DNA from: Haemaphysalis longicornis
Taxonomy: Eukaryota; Arthropoda; Arachnida; Ixodida; Ixodidae
DNA: 64,000 nucleotides
Assembly: GCA_013339765.2 (NCBI GenBank)
Contig: CM023448.1
Span: 26,426,551-26,490,550, forward strand
Direction: 5' to 3'
Shown in pieces: positions 9,745 to 21,239 of the stretch. Each line of letters opens with the position of its first letter. The stretch's first letter is position 1. A program made the translations under genes and the position numbers. The notes beneath the pieces were generated by a model that worked only from the letters and a program-made list of their open reading frames with translations, searched no databases and was not told the origin of the DNA.

Positions 9745-11870
9745 GGTTGGAATCACGCGCTTATTTTTCAAGTTGTTGACGATTTTACTAGAGTGCAGGG
9801 AAGTTCGAAGTCAGTACTTGATCTCTTTTTTGTTAGTGGGTGTATTAAGGCTTCGGGCCAGCTGTGAAGTGGTTCCTGGTATTTCTCACCACAGTGCTGT
9901 ACTGTTGACCCTGTAAATGGCTCTGTGGAACGGAAACAAAAAACGTAATGTTTTCGAAATTTTTTGCGAGCTGACGATACACTCAATTATAGATTCGCCT
10001 CCTTCAACTTCGACTCGTTTTTAAAACAGTACTGATGACGTGCAAAGCGTTGGGACTCATTTAAAGATTTGGTAAATGAATGTATTTTATCGCTTCGTTC
10101 CATGTGTTGGTTAAAAAGAAGAAAGAGAGGAACCCCCTGAATTTCTCGGGACACGTTGCGTATCAAAAGAAAGTTAAAACGATTAAAAAAGCGTCGTAGT
10201 CTTGGGAATATCACTGGTGTAAAACGAAGAGATTTTGGAGATTGCAACTAAGCTAAAACACCAAATCCATAGTGACAAAGAGCTTATTATGGTGAATCAT
10301 TACCAAACTTCATTAAAACGTGTCCTGAGAGATTTTTGGCGGAGCATTAAGCCTACATCTACTGAATGTAATGTTTTTGTAGTTGATGGAGCTGATGTGC
10401 ATGATGGCAAGACTATTTGAATGCCTTAATCAACAATTCAAATCGGTTTTCACCATTGACAACCACGTTCTTCCCATGTTTGATGCAGATTATCCACCTA
10501 TACCTGACGTTGTTATCAGTGAGCAAGGCATTGTAAACGTGGTACTTAAAATCAATGTTAAAAAGACACCTGGACCCGGATACCATTCTAAACGCATTTT
10601 AAAGCGATATGCCGAGTGCATTGCTAAATATCTGTATGTTTTATTTTCAAAATCGCTACACGAAGGGGCGAGTACCAGATGACTTGGAGGACCGCCAGAG
10701 TCAAGCCTCTTCATAAGTAGGGTAAAAAGAACTCATCTCGAATTATCGTCCTATTTCATTAACGTCAAACTACCTGTAAACTTCTAGAAACACATCATTT
10801 ATTACGCATATCTCTGAGTTTCTTAGTAAGCATAACATCCTAACAAAAACAACCAGCACGGATTCAGAAAAGGCTATTCAACCTTTACTCAACTTGTCGA
10901 GACAATACACGATTTCGCAAACTTCAATTAACAATGGACACAAACTGATGCCATTTTATGGACTTTGCGAAAGCGTTTGACAAAGTCTCACACAAGAAAT
11001 TACTTTTTAAATTAGAGAAAACGCTTTAAAAATCCGCGCCTAATAAAATGGATAGCAGACTACCTTATAAACCGTAAACAATCTGTTGTTTTTTAACGAA
11101 TTCTGTTCAGAAGAGGCAAACCGTTGACTCTGGCGTCCCACAGGGTACTGTTCTTGGGCCACTTTTGTTTATAATTTTTATCAATGATATTGTCAATGAA
11201 GTTCCTGTAAAAAATCGAGTTGTTATGCTGTTGACTGTGTCATATATTCTGAAATATCCAATGTAACTGATCAAAACATTCTAAATAGTGCCTTTCATAA
11301 AATTGTTAAGTGGTTGTGATTTATGGCAGATGTTCAATTAACTTCGATAAAACAGTATTTATGCGAATAACCCATAGGAAAAAAACCCTTACTATTGAAT
11401 TATTCCACCGGCAAGCTTTCACCCTTTCTGAGGTAACTAACATTAGGTATCTCCCGCCTTTGGATTACCAATGACCTTGACTGGACTAAACATATTATTG
11501 ACTCCGTAATTACAAATGCTAACCGAAAACTATTTTTCCATCGAAGAGCTTTAAAATGTTCTAACTCCACGGTGCGTACTCTAGCGTACAAAACCATCAT
11601 TTCGCGCTAATCTTAGAATATGAAGTGATTGTTTGGGACTCCCTTCACTAAGCCTAACATAACTAAATTGGAAAACGTGCAGAAAAAGGCAGTCCGCTTT
11701 ATCTTTAATACCTTTGGACGCATTGTTGCAAGTTGCAACACATGCGTCAAGGATACTTGTTACCACTTGTTACCAGTTGAGGGAACGCCGAGGCTGTCAG
11801 GCAATAAATATTACACAACGAAAATACAGAAAAGGAAGGAGAGAGGAAAGCATTTATTTAAGCGAGCTAA
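9745..11870 (+). mobile_element. CR1/Jockey-like LINE, ORF2 remnant (endonuclease end to RT)
   Basis: The ORF2 reading starts in the C-terminal endonuclease (SSKSVLDLFFVSG at about 9790, then after a frameshift PGISHHSAVLLTL, where the catalytic SDH motif has become SHH). It runs through LNQQFKSVFT and KKTPGPGYH (10383-10682), and the RT blocks for NYRPIS, DFAKAFDKVSH and SGVPQGTVLGPLLF at 10.7-11.2 kb in shifting frames. The YADD box at about 11224-11235 reads YAVD, losing the first catalytic Asp. Several frameshifts and stops follow. ORF1 and the true 3' end are not visible. Non-functional. Confidence 0.8.
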
Positions 11871-11976
11871 GTGAAGAAGTTAAGTGAAGAAACCGTGGTG
11901 AATAATGCGATGCTAGCACGAAACTATAACCGTCTACCGGGGTTTCGCCAACTGATGGGAGAATATTAGAGAGTTC

Positions 11977-12385
11977 TAGCTGACCGTTTTTGACGCTCCG
12001 CTATGCTCCCGACGGCCCGTTAGCAAAACCGGAGCGTCAGCGGCAAAAATTTCCATTAGCTAAGTGATAACGCATCTCCATCGACGGGTAATGATTCGCG
12101 TGGCCGGCCTTACCTTCACCTATTCGGAAGCGCTGTAGCAATTTAGTTGCTCATGTTCGCTCTGACGAAACGGAATTTGCCGTAGCGCGCCTCGCCTTGC
12201 GGGGGGCGGCCATGTTGGAATCCCGCGCAGAAGTGTAAGGTGCTGCGACAGTCCGCTAAGCGGTCCCGGTTAGCGGAGCGGGGCCCCTCTGCGATGTCGC
12301 CGTTAGCGTAATATCGCGCCACGCATGCGCAACGGCGCTCCCGCATGCAATCGGAGCGGAGGGGACCGTCAGAAACGGTCAGCTA
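11977..12385. mobile_element. MITE with ~20-bp terminal inverted repeats
   Basis: The left end 'TAGCTGACCGTTTTTGACG' and the reverse complement of the right end, 'TAGCTGACCGTTTCTGACG', match at 18 of 19 positions, with weaker similarity further in (TCC...). The flanking TA on both sides fits a TA target duplication, giving a 405-bp element GCTGACC...GGTCAGC. The interior is GC-rich, contains a second palindromic part ('ccgctaagcgg...ttagcgg') and has no transposase frame. TA target plus TIRs suggests dependence on a Tc1/mariner-type transposase, which is inference. Confidence 0.8.
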
Positions 12386-12392
12386 AAACCAT

Positions 12393-12807
12393 CGTTCACG
12401 AAGTCAAGATGACACAGTTGTCTTCAAGGAAAAAAGTTTATTGGAGCGAACTTTTGCTCCCCTAACAACTCCAAGAATACAACGGCGGCGAAGCAGCACT
12501 CAACAAAGTGACGTGTACAGGCGAGCTCCGGTGATTCGAATGCCGCGGCGTTTGTTTTGTAGGCTTTTATCTTTCGGCGCGAGTGTTTCTAGAACTGTCG
12601 ATTTACATCCAAAACATTGAACATCAAGACGGGTATTTAGTATAGTGATGTTAGGGCGAAAAAGTCTGCTTATCTGAATCAGATAGCCAGTGCGGCTTAA
12701 AAATAAATAATGGAACACGCGCTTCGCTTGGGACACAGTTAACAGAGCCGAGCGTGGCCAGGAACTAACAAACAATAAATAAACGAACCCATACATGGTT
12801 CGCGGCA
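12393..12807 (-). mobile_element. 3' LTR of Gypsy copy 1
   Basis: About 415 bp aligning with the LTRs at 17822-18270 and 58692-59115. On the minus strand it starts TGCCGCGAACC and ends with the counterpart of CTTCGTGACA, here degraded to CTTCGTGAAC. It contains the polyadenylation signal AATAAA (the plus-strand 'gtttattgg' near 12436) and the conserved 'GTTGTTAGGGGAGCA' block. A pyrimidine run at 12808-12820 on the plus strand is the polypurine tract on the coding strand. Confidence 0.85.
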
Positions 12808-12939
12808 TTACCCCCCCCTCTAACAGGGCATCGACACGATGCTAAAAAAAAGGCAGTTCGAAAAAATCACAAAACAAGTCCGTCATCTTGCATAGTAAGG
12901 TTTCGAACGAACCAAGTGGGACGAATTCGGTCCGCGTGC

Positions 12940-14560
12940 GTCATCGTGATGTTTCGGAATCACCATCAGAGATAACCTCGTAGGTAAAGTTGACGGACAT
13001 GTCGTGGAATATGGTAGGATCCGAAATACCGTCGCAGAAGTTTCTCACTATATCAGCCTCTTCGATGGGAGTCCAAACCCAAACATACCCCCCTGGGTGG
13101 TACTCGGCGTCTCGGCGTCGGAGATTGTAGCGCTCGGCACCCACCAGCTGCTGGTCCGTTGAACGAACTCGAGCGAGCAGGCGGGCCTTCTCCGCACGCT
13201 GAAGGTATCCTTGGACGTCAGGGTTGAGGTGGTCGGCTTCCAATTGCGGAATAATGGCATCACAAATCGATGTCGGCCGTCTACCGCAGACAAGGTCGAA
13301 CGGAGTCATCAGCGCAGTTTCCTAGATAGCCGTGTTGTACGCAAACGCGGCATACGGGAGTACTTCGTTCCAAGTCTTATGTTCAGCGTCGACGTACATT
13401 GACAGCATATCTGCGATTGTCTTGGTTCAGGCGTTCCGTTAGTCCGTTCGTTTGGGGGTGGTACGCCGTCGTTCTTCGTGATCCGTGTGCTGTAGCGTAA
13501 TATCCCTTGCCTCAGCTCCGCAGTAAAGGCCGTTCCTGCGGTCCATGATTAGGACTTTCCGGGGCTCCATGTCACCGCACAACTTGGCTCATGAAGATTT
13601 TCGCAACTTCTTGCCCTCGGAAGAGCGGTGGTCTCTGCGTAGCGCGTCATGTAGTCTGTCACTACGACAATCTACTTGTTCTCGTATCGATATGTAAGAA
13701 ACGATTCCAGAAAGACCCATTCCAATCTGTTAGAAGGGCCTCGCTGGGATGGCCATGCGTGTGCCGAAGTCTGGCGGGTCTAGTCGGTGGCGTTTTAGAT
13801 GAGAAGCATCTTATGCTCGGGGGCCTGTGTCCCTCCCTCTCTTGTTGTCGTTGTTGTCCGCTGAGTGCACTCAACTGCGGATGCGCGTCTCTTCAGCCCC
13901 ATCAGGGTTTGGGCTGACGTCAGTGCAGTCCACTATAAAAAGAAACAGTTAGGCGGCGCCTGGTTTCAATCCCACGACTCTCATGCCGCAATGGTAGGTA
14001 CATAGCATTCTTCCCACTGCGTTACAAACCGAGACGGGAGGAAGTGGTACGAACGCGCCTTATGTCCTTCAGTCAAACTACGTCAAGAATCTACTGATAC
14101 AACGAAGCTGAACGTCAACGGAAACTACAAACTGAAAACTAATGGGAACTTCTGTCGACCCCATGGCTGGTTCGTATACTAGACGGAGTTCCCCTACGGG
14201 AGGGTGGGGCAGTTTGGTTTTGTCACTGGCACTCACGGCAGCTCCGGACGTAGTGAGTGACGTCGAATGTAGGGCGGTGCTAGTACTACTTCGCCTTGAT
14301 TTTTCCAATTGTGCGGGCTGTGCCGATTTCGGAAACGTGCCACAACGACCCATCTTCTGGACATCTGTCCGGAAGATAGGTTATCGTGGCACGTTTCCAA
14401 AATTTTTCACGAAAGTCTGCGGGGATGACATGAATATAGTTCATTCTCGTTCCGGGGATGAAATTCTTCTTCACCAGCACAGAGGTTTTCAGCCTGAATT
14501 CTGGTTGGCTGTGCTTGAAGGTCCTAGGCACGGTGACGTTGCATCCTTAAGGTAGTCGAT
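12940..14560 (-). pseudogene. Gypsy copy 1 integrase (interrupted)
   Basis: The C-terminal reading at 12941-13309 contains TPFDLVCGRRPTS, the conserved TPFEL.YGR block after the catalytic core, and YEVISDGDSET at the end. The segment near 14290-14530 holds the N-terminal zinc-binding part (WHVSEIGTARTIGKIKA). Between them the core is split by the insertion at 13797-14216 and by frameshifts. It cannot be functional. Confidence 0.8.
13797..14216. mobile_element. 420-bp insertion inside Gypsy copy 1 integrase
   Basis: Alignment with copy 3 runs continuously up to 'gtcggtggcgtttt' (13796) and resumes at 'gttttgtcactggca' (14217), so the intervening 420 bp are foreign. The 5-bp 'gtttt' on both sides (13792-13796 and 14217-14221) fits a target duplication. 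Inside there is a B-box-like 'ggtttcaatccc' (about 13961) but no clear tRNA fold, TIRs or LTR ends, so the type of element is undetermined. Confidence 0.65.
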
Positions 14561-14599
14561 TATGACGCTTATGTTGGGGTCGGCACGCTGCTAGTCGGC

Positions 14600-15100
14600 T
14601 AGGTCGCTCTCCTTCACGACTCCGAAGAACGCGCTGTCTTCATCAGAGTCTTGTGGTGATAGATCGACAAGATTGCGGGACAGGCAGTCGGCGTCGGAGT
14701 GTTTCGTGCCAGATTTATAGACGATTGTAAGCTCCACCGCCCAAGACGGCTTGAGGGGTCCTATAATGAGGCGAGCCAACACAGCGGATGATGGTCTGTC
14801 ACCACATGGAATTGTCTACCATACACGTATGGGCGATATTTTGAAACCCCCTTTATAACAGCGAGACACTCTTTTTTCAGACGCCGAGTAATTTTTCCCC
14901 TCCTTCGGCAGACTACGGCTGGCAAAAGCCATTACTTTTTCGCAACCGCTTTGCTTTTGGGGGAGCACGGCACCGAAGTCTATATCACTGGCGTCCGTGT
15001 GTATTTCCGTTTCGGCGTCTTCATCGATATGGGCGAGCACCGGCGGCCTTAGCAGGCGTTTTTGTAGCTAGAAGAATAATTTTTTTTGTCGTTTTCCCAG
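14600..15100 (-). pseudogene. Gypsy copy 1 RNase H
   Basis: The minus-strand frame 14816-15040 reads ETEIHTDASDIDFGAVL, the first catalytic Asp region of Ty3/Gypsy RNase H (TDAS.x.GxGAVL), followed by VMAFASRSLPKEGKNYSASE, the glutamate-bearing block. The frame then breaks; the distal part with SDADCLSRN lies at 14591-14782. Confidence 0.8.
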
Positions 15101-15199
15101 CTAAATAGGGTACTATCTGCGGTCAAGCGTGCGACGTTTGCGACGAAGCGCCGGTAGTATGCGCACAGTCCGAGAACTATTTGCACGGCCTTCTTGTCT

Positions 15200-16480
15200 T
15201 TCGGCATTGGGAAGTTCGCAATGGCTTATGTTTTTGACGGCGGGTCAGGTAGGACTCCCGCGGCGTTGACGACGTGGCCACAAAACGGGAGCTCCTCGTA
15301 CGCAAAACGGCAGTTTTCAGGCTTCAGCGTTAACCGCGATGTACCAATGGCCTATAGTAACAGCTCCAACTTTGCAAGATCTTTGCCGAAAGTTCAGGCG
15401 AAAACCACAACGTCGTCGAAGTATAGGAGAAAGGTGTGCCACTTCAGGCCAGCTGGCACAGTGTCCATGACTCTTTGAAACGTCGCTGGCGTCGTGCACA
15501 GCCCAAACGGCATAACCTGGAACTCGTATAGGCAGTACGGGGTTTTAAATGCGGTCCTCTATCGGTCTCTCTCTTCCACTTCACTTTACCAGTAGCCGGT
15601 CTTCAGATCCATCGATAAGAAGTATTTCGAGTGGCAGAGGTGGTCGAGGCGTCGTCGATTCGTGGCAGGTGGTTAATGTGCTTTTTGTTCATTTTGTTCA
15701 GTCGCTGGTAGCGACAGCAAAATCTTAATATGGCGTCTTTTTTCTTCACCAGTACGACCGGCGCAGCCCAGCGGCTTTTCGATGGCTGTATAATGTCACC
15801 ACTGACATGACGTCGACTTGAGGCCGGATGGCTTTCCGCTCGTGGGAGGAGACGCGGTACGGTGACTGTCGGGTAGGTCGCCCTCCATCTTCTGTTATTA
15901 TTCGGTGCTTCGCTAGAGGTGTCTGACGTAGTTTTGAGTCTTACAAAAACCACTCACCGTAGAGAGGCAGCAAATCCATTAAATTGTTCCGTTGTTCTTG
16001 CGGCAGCGCCGCATTCACGTCGAAGGGCTGCAGATGCTTGAAGGTTTCTTCGTGTGTGCGTTCAAAGTCGGCGACCGCGATCACGTCACTTGCTTCTTGC
16101 GTTTTTTCTAGGAATGCAATTGCCGCGCCCTTGTTTAAATGCTGGTACTCCTCGGTGAAATTGGTGACCTAAACATTGAATTAGCTTTACATAAATCGCG
16201 TAATGCCTCTTGCGACGGAGACGCCGAGGTTGAGAAGCAACCTTTGGTCACTCTCTACGATAGCGTCGATGTCAGGAGCATCATCCTCACGGTAGACGGT
16301 GTACATCAAGCTTGCGCCGGGTGACAAGGTGACGTGATCGTCGGCGATCCTTACAGCACATGTGTTCGGTGTTCGACAGCGGCGTCATGGAGTGAGTCGA
16401 AGAAGAAGTTACCGGCTTGGTCTGCAGATTGATTATTGCCCCGTTGTCCATAAAAAAGTCCATTCCAAGAAAAACTTCGC
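15200..16480 (-). pseudogene. Gypsy copy 1 reverse transcriptase
   Basis: The frame 15603-15953 carries GDIIQPSKSRWAAPVVLVKK, RT block 1, followed by a damaged FC.DYR.LN block (FCCRYQRLN). Near 15410 the catalytic box reads LYFDDVVVF, so the two Asp residues survive although the frame around them does not. Segments upstream (15950-16480) match the PR-RT linker of copy 3. Confidence 0.8.
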
Positions 16481-16488
16481 GTTAGCAG

Positions 16489-16830
16489 TCAGTCAATATG
16501 ACGAACGTAGCAGGGTACGTGGTGCCGTCTATGGTGACGCTTGGTGTGCATTTGCCACTTGGCGTTTTGAGATGGCCTCCTGCTGTCCGTACAAGCGGAC
16601 CGCCCCATTTTGTCATAACTTTCTTCAGCTAATGAATCGCTCATTACTGAGTAGTCGGCACTCCTCTCTATAAGGGCGACTGCATCAAAGCCGTCTATGG
16701 ACAACCAGATGTTGGGCGCCCCTTTTCTCATGTTTGGGGTGCGTCGGGGCGTGATATCTCGGCTTGTGCGTGTTGGCGGCCGGGCAATATGCGTTGACGT
16801 TATCATCATCGTCTCAGCGGCAGGCTTGGT
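16489..16830 (-). pseudogene. Gypsy copy 1 aspartic protease, active site lost
   Basis: The frame 16489-16809 aligns with the intact PR of copies 2 and 3, but the DTGA active-site tetrad reads ERSA (SIDGFDAVALIERSADYSV), removing the catalytic Asp. N-terminal tract TRTSRDITPRRTPN is shared with copy 3. Confidence 0.85.
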
Positions 16831-16990
16831 AATGTCGGGTACACGTCGTGCCTTGCGCTGCTGTCTAGTTCGAGAGTCACGTCAGGATTAGGTCGGGTCG
16901 TCAGGATGAGGGCATGTCGCGAGTCAACGTCTTGGTCGAATAGTTGCGTTAGGTAACGGTTTTTCTTTTTCTGCCGTTGTGCAAATATGC

Positions 16991-17821
16991 CAAGGTCCGT
17001 TTAATAACAGTAATTGCTGGGTTACCTCGATGACCAAGCATGCCCTTCTGTGTTTAATTATTTTTTATAAAAATAATGCGTTAAAATGTCTAACATTTCT
17101 TGGTCGGTAGGGGTTTATAGCGGTAGTGCTTTATAAGTGCAGGGAGTTGATATTGCTGTTTGGGTCCGGTTTTTTGTTTTCAGAAATGAAGTGAGACAGT
17201 GTCACACATGCAGTGGATTGGGTTGCTTAGGGAGTGATACTTTTGTAGAAAAGGTAACAGCCTGTTTTTTCCGCGCATTGTGCTTAGGAATCCCGAAATA
17301 TCGGGATTATATTTTTCGTCCAGAAAACTAAGGTGCCCCCTCCACTGGAGTTTAACTTAGTATTTATAATGCAGGCGGTTCTTGAATATATATACCAATA
17401 GGATTCGGAGAGGTGTTCAAGGCTCGCTGACGAATTCCCCCTTGAAGATGCAGGATCCACAGAAAGGTACACGAATCATTTATTTGTTTTGAAGAGTCTG
17501 CATGCTTCCTACCAATTCATTTTCCAAATATAATAAGCTGTGTCATTATTATTACAAGATGGGTCAACCAATTTAAAAAGCGCAATGCACATGAATAAAT
17601 TATTTCTGAGACAGGAGCATAAGATAAATACCACAAAACGTCTTCTTTGAAGAAGCGAGAACGCAAATATATACTTTCCTTAATCAATCTTAATCGAATT
17701 AACAGCCAGAACATTGTGCTCTTCTTCTGTCTCCGTCCTCGCCCAATAGTTGGGTCAGTCAGGAACAAGTGATCAGCAACAACAGGAAGCAACTAAGTCT
17801 AACTTTATTATTCTAATATAC
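16991..17821. other. Spacer between opposed Gypsy copies; nothing recognised
   Basis: AT-rich sequence with no match to either element, short frames only, no TIR or tRNA-like boxes. Confidence 0.5.
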
Positions 17822-18270
17822 TGCCGCGAACCATGCATTGGGTTTGTTTTTTGTGCTTTGCTTTTGCCGCCCGGCTGTGCCGGTCTGTTTTATCGGTGTT
17901 GTCTGTGTGCCAAGGGATGCACGTGTTGCATTTTTTCTCTGCCGCATGTGTTATTTCTTCTGCTACTGACAGCGTTCCAAACTAAGGTGAACATGAAACC
18001 TTGGGCGAGTTGGTGAACGGCCTAGAATAATCTTTGTTGATCTACAGTGTACTGGATACAATTCGACTACTCGAGAAACCGTCGCGCCGAGCGGTAAATT
18101 CCCGCAGAGCACATGCACCGGCATTCGAATTGTGACGCTCGCTTTCGCACATCACTTTGTGACTGCTTCTTCGCGGCCTGAATATTCTTTGAGTTGTTAG
18201 GGGAGCACAAGTTTGCTCCAATTAACTTGTTTTCCTTCACTACAACTGCGTCGCCCTTGTATTCGTAACA
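17822..18270 (+). mobile_element. 5' LTR of Gypsy copy 2
   Basis: Starts TGCCGCGAACCATGCATTGGG and ends TTCGTAACA, in agreement with the TG...CA ends of the same family at 58692-59115 (minus) and 12393-12807 (minus). Length 449 bp. The expected AATAAA polyadenylation signal is altered to 'ccaattaact' (about 18217). The stretch following the LTR ('ccggaaggtgatgcgg') is where a primer-binding site should be, but I cannot match it confidently to a tRNA 3' end. Confidence 0.85.
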
Positions 18271-18289
18271 CCGGAAGGTGATGCGGGAT

Positions 18290-19640
18290 ACATGCGCTCT
18301 AAGTCCTCGTCAAGCGGACAAGAGAGCCCAACTCGGATCAGTCGCCAACGGCAAGGTCTTCAGCCAGAGTCTGGACCACTTCCGGATAATTTGAAGAAAG
18401 AAGGCATGAAAACTACCATGATCAACGCATGCACCATGACCAGAACTTCTAATCCTTCCGTCGTACTGCAATAGCCCCGGGAAACACCATCGTTCCGCGG
18501 ATCCTCTGCAGAAGATCCTGAGGACTGGTTGGAGAAAGTGGAGCGCGTCCGCATCTTTAACAGGTGGGATGACGACGAAACTTTGCGCCATGTTTTCATC
18601 TATTGAGAAGATACGGCCCCAACGTGGATTAAAAACATGAAAGCTTCCTTACTGACTGGACTCTCTTCAGGAGCGAGTTCCTCAAAACATTCGCCACCGT
18701 CGTGCGGAAAGAACGAGCCTCCCTTCCGTTGGAAACGTGGAAGCAACACCGCAACGAAGGGGTCGTGATCTTCGTTGAGGAGATGAAGCAACTATTTCGC
18801 CGCTTGGACCCCGAAATGACGATAGAAAAGAAGTTACGCTTCTTAATGCGTGGTGGGAAGGAGGAACTGTTTCCTGGACTTCACCGCAACCCACCCAAAA
18901 CCGTCACCAACTACGTGACCGAAGCCACCACAATGAAGAAGGCCCTCTAAATGCGTGCTAAGACGTATGCCCGCCACTTCATTGACGCGGCCAATGCAAA
19001 CTACGTCGACAACATATTGAGATTCCGGCTGATAGCCTACGCGAGACCATCGGCTCAGTAGTGAGAGAGGAGCTGTGGAAACTTTTCCCCATGCCGCCGC
19101 AGCCCCACGTCGCTTCCCTTACCGACATGATTAAGGAAGAAGTCCAACAAAGCTTTGGAACTTGTATGCCATCCAAAGTACCCTGCGAGCCACAGGCTAT
19201 GACGTACTCCGCGGCTGTTCATCAACCCCACCCTGCTCCAACACGTCGTCGAGAGGCCCCGCCGTACCTCCACCCACTGTCGCCCCCCGAACCCCTGTTG
19301 TTCGAAACCAGACACCGAGGAAGATGAACGTATGGTGAAGTCCCGATAATCGTCCTCTGTGCTACTACTGGGGAAAGGCCAACCACAGTCGCTGCCCTTA
19401 CAAGATACTCGGACTGCGGGGTTTCTCCGTCAACGCACCTCGCAATCTCCCTGGCCAATGACCACGTGAGATCTACGAGTATCTATCTCAAATCGGCGCT
19501 GGCCAAGGTCGTTTCAACCGTTCGCCTTTGCCCTTCCCATACGAGTCGCCGACCCGTCGTAGCAATGTTGACTTCGCATGTGGAAGGTCCCCCAGCCCAC
19601 GCAGGAGAAACTAAAGGCCGCCACTTCTTGAGGTGAAGTT
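18290..19640 (+). pseudogene. Gypsy copy 2 gag
   Basis: The core reads EDWLEKVERVRIFNRWDDDE at about 18510-18570, followed by the retrotransposon Gag block around 18700-18950 (NEGVVIFVEEMKQLFRRLDP). An in-frame TGA at 18604-18606, a stop after MKKAL (18948) and frameshifts break it. The CCHC zinc knuckle near 19355-19400 is degenerate: the second Cys is replaced by Trp (CYYWGKANH...). Confidence 0.82.
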
Positions 19641-20076
19641 GCACAATGGCGAAAAAATGAAAACAGTTGAACTACCCAAGAGCGAGCCGAAGACGGTGAT
19701 TCACGACAGGCCCTCCTCCCGACGACCCGACCGAAACCCTGACGAGGCTCCCAAACATGATGACTACAGGGCGCGACGTGCACACAACATGACGGAGACT
19801 GGCGCTGAGAAGACGATGACAACGACGACATACAGTGCCCGACCGTCACTCGCACAAGCCGACATGCGATGCCCCGACGCACTAGAAACTCGAGAAAAGG
19901 CAGCGTCCGACGTTCAGTTGTCCATCGACGGCTTTGACGTAGTCGCCCTCATCGACACGGGAGCCAACTACTCTGTAATAAGCGGGTTTTTCGCTTCTAA
20001 GCTGAACAAAGTTACGACAAGATGGGACTGTCGGCACATACGCACGGCAGGAGGCCATCTTGTAACAGCAAGATAA
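19633..20076 (+). pseudogene. Gypsy copy 2 aspartic protease (active site intact)
   Basis: A 148-codon open frame with the active site DTGA at 19954-19965 (VALIDTGANYSVI). The downstream flap region KLNKVTTRWD and HIRTAGGHLVT matches copy 3. The frame then stops at 20074, before the C-terminal ILG.DFL block, which is present but damaged near 20155 ('IIGMDS*'). It is part of a dead element and has no stand-alone function. Confidence 0.85.
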
Positions 20077-20499
20077 ACGTGCACGTCACGCGTCACCATA
20101 GACGGCAACGCGTACTCTGCTATGTTCCTAATTTTACCTAACTGCTCCCCCGACGTAATAATCGGAATGGACTCTTGAGGAACAACGGCGCATCCCAAGT
20201 GGGTAACGTTATCCTCTGATCACTACACGGCGCCGCCACCGAACCCGAATCACCTGCTGCTGTAAGGATAGCCGACGATCAGGTCACCCTACCACCTCGT
20301 GCAAGCTTGATGATCGCCGTCCACTATGAGGATGCTGCTCCTGACATCGACGCTATCGTAGAGAGTGACCAAAGAGTGCTTCTCAACCGCGGTGTCTCCG
20401 TCTCAAGGGGCACTGCGCGCTTTAAGCAATAAAAATCCCATGTTTTGGTCACCAATTTCACCGAGGAGTTCCAGAGTATTAACAAGGACGCTGCAATTG

Positions 20500-20800
20500 C
20501 GTTCCTAGAAGAAACGGAATAAGCAAGTAGTGTGATCGCGGTCGCCAACTTTAAACGCCAACGCGCAGATGCTTTAAAACTTCCACATCATTTTGACGTG
20601 AACCCTGCGCTTCCGGAAGAAAATCGGCACAGACTACTGAACTCAAAATTAGGTCAGACACCCCTGGCGAAGAACCGAATTATCAACGAAGATGGAGCCC
20701 GACCTACCCTACAGTCACTGTCCCGCGTCTCTTCAGACGACCGCGAAGCCATCTAGGCTGAAGTCGAAGACATGCTCGGAGACAATATTATACTCATTAA
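20500..20800 (+). pseudogene. Gypsy copy 2 start of reverse transcriptase
   Basis: Frame 20532-20756 reads LKLPHHFDVNPALPEENRHR then LGQTPLAKNRIINEDGARP, the same PR-RT linker seen in copy 3 at 61621-62000, and reaches EVEDMLGDNII before the LINE junction. Confidence 0.8.
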
Positions 20801-21239
20801 AAATGCCTTATTTATTTATTTATTTATTATACCTCAAAGGCCCCGTTAAGGGCGTTATATGAGGGGTAAGCAAGTCACTGAAGGATGATTTGTGCGATGG
20901 CTTCTTTGAAATGAGTGATGCAGGAGTGGTGCACGGCGTCAGAAGGCAGATCATTCCAGTCCCTAGATGTTTGAAGAAAAAAATGAAGAATGGTGAGCGG
21001 CAGTATGCGCACGAGCAGGATAAACAGCTTTCGAAAGGCTTAGTCAACATTAAAGGCGAAGAGCAGGAATGAAAACCGGGTTTAGGTGTATGGAATCAAA
21101 AAAGCGATCAAAAAAGTATAGTCTGTGAATTTTGCTCCGCGACACTAGGTCAACAAGATTACCTCGAGATTTGAGTTCGGTTACGCTGGTTAGATAGGAG
21201 TAATCTGAGTAAATAAATCTGGCTGCACTGTTCTGGATC

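Larger units (their letters stand above)
12393..16990 (-). mobile_element. Ty3/Gypsy LTR retrotransposon, copy 1 (gag and 5' LTR missing)
   Basis: Order on the minus strand is PR, RT, RNase H, IN, polypurine tract, LTR, the Ty3/Gypsy order. Homology with copy 3 stops at about 16990, just past the PR region, so gag, primer-binding site and 5' LTR are absent. All domains are broken by frameshifts and stops. A 420-bp insertion lies within IN. It faces copy 2 (plus strand) across about 830 bp, so the two are not halves of one insertion. Confidence 0.88.
17822..20800 (+). mobile_element. Ty3/Gypsy LTR retrotransposon, copy 2 (cut by a LINE)
   Basis: LTR, gag, PR and the start of RT follow in Ty3/Gypsy order. 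Homology ends at about 20795 in the codons matching DDIIQPS of copy 3, exactly where the tail of a minus-strand LINE begins (20808). The remaining pol and 3' LTR are not found after the LINE or after the 100-N gap, so they were deleted or lie elsewhere. Confidence 0.88.

Noticed and set aside
12393..20800. Gypsy copies 1 and 2 as two halves of one element
   Set aside because: They are in opposite orientation, each has its own PR and PR-RT linker, and the sequences differ, so they are separate insertions.
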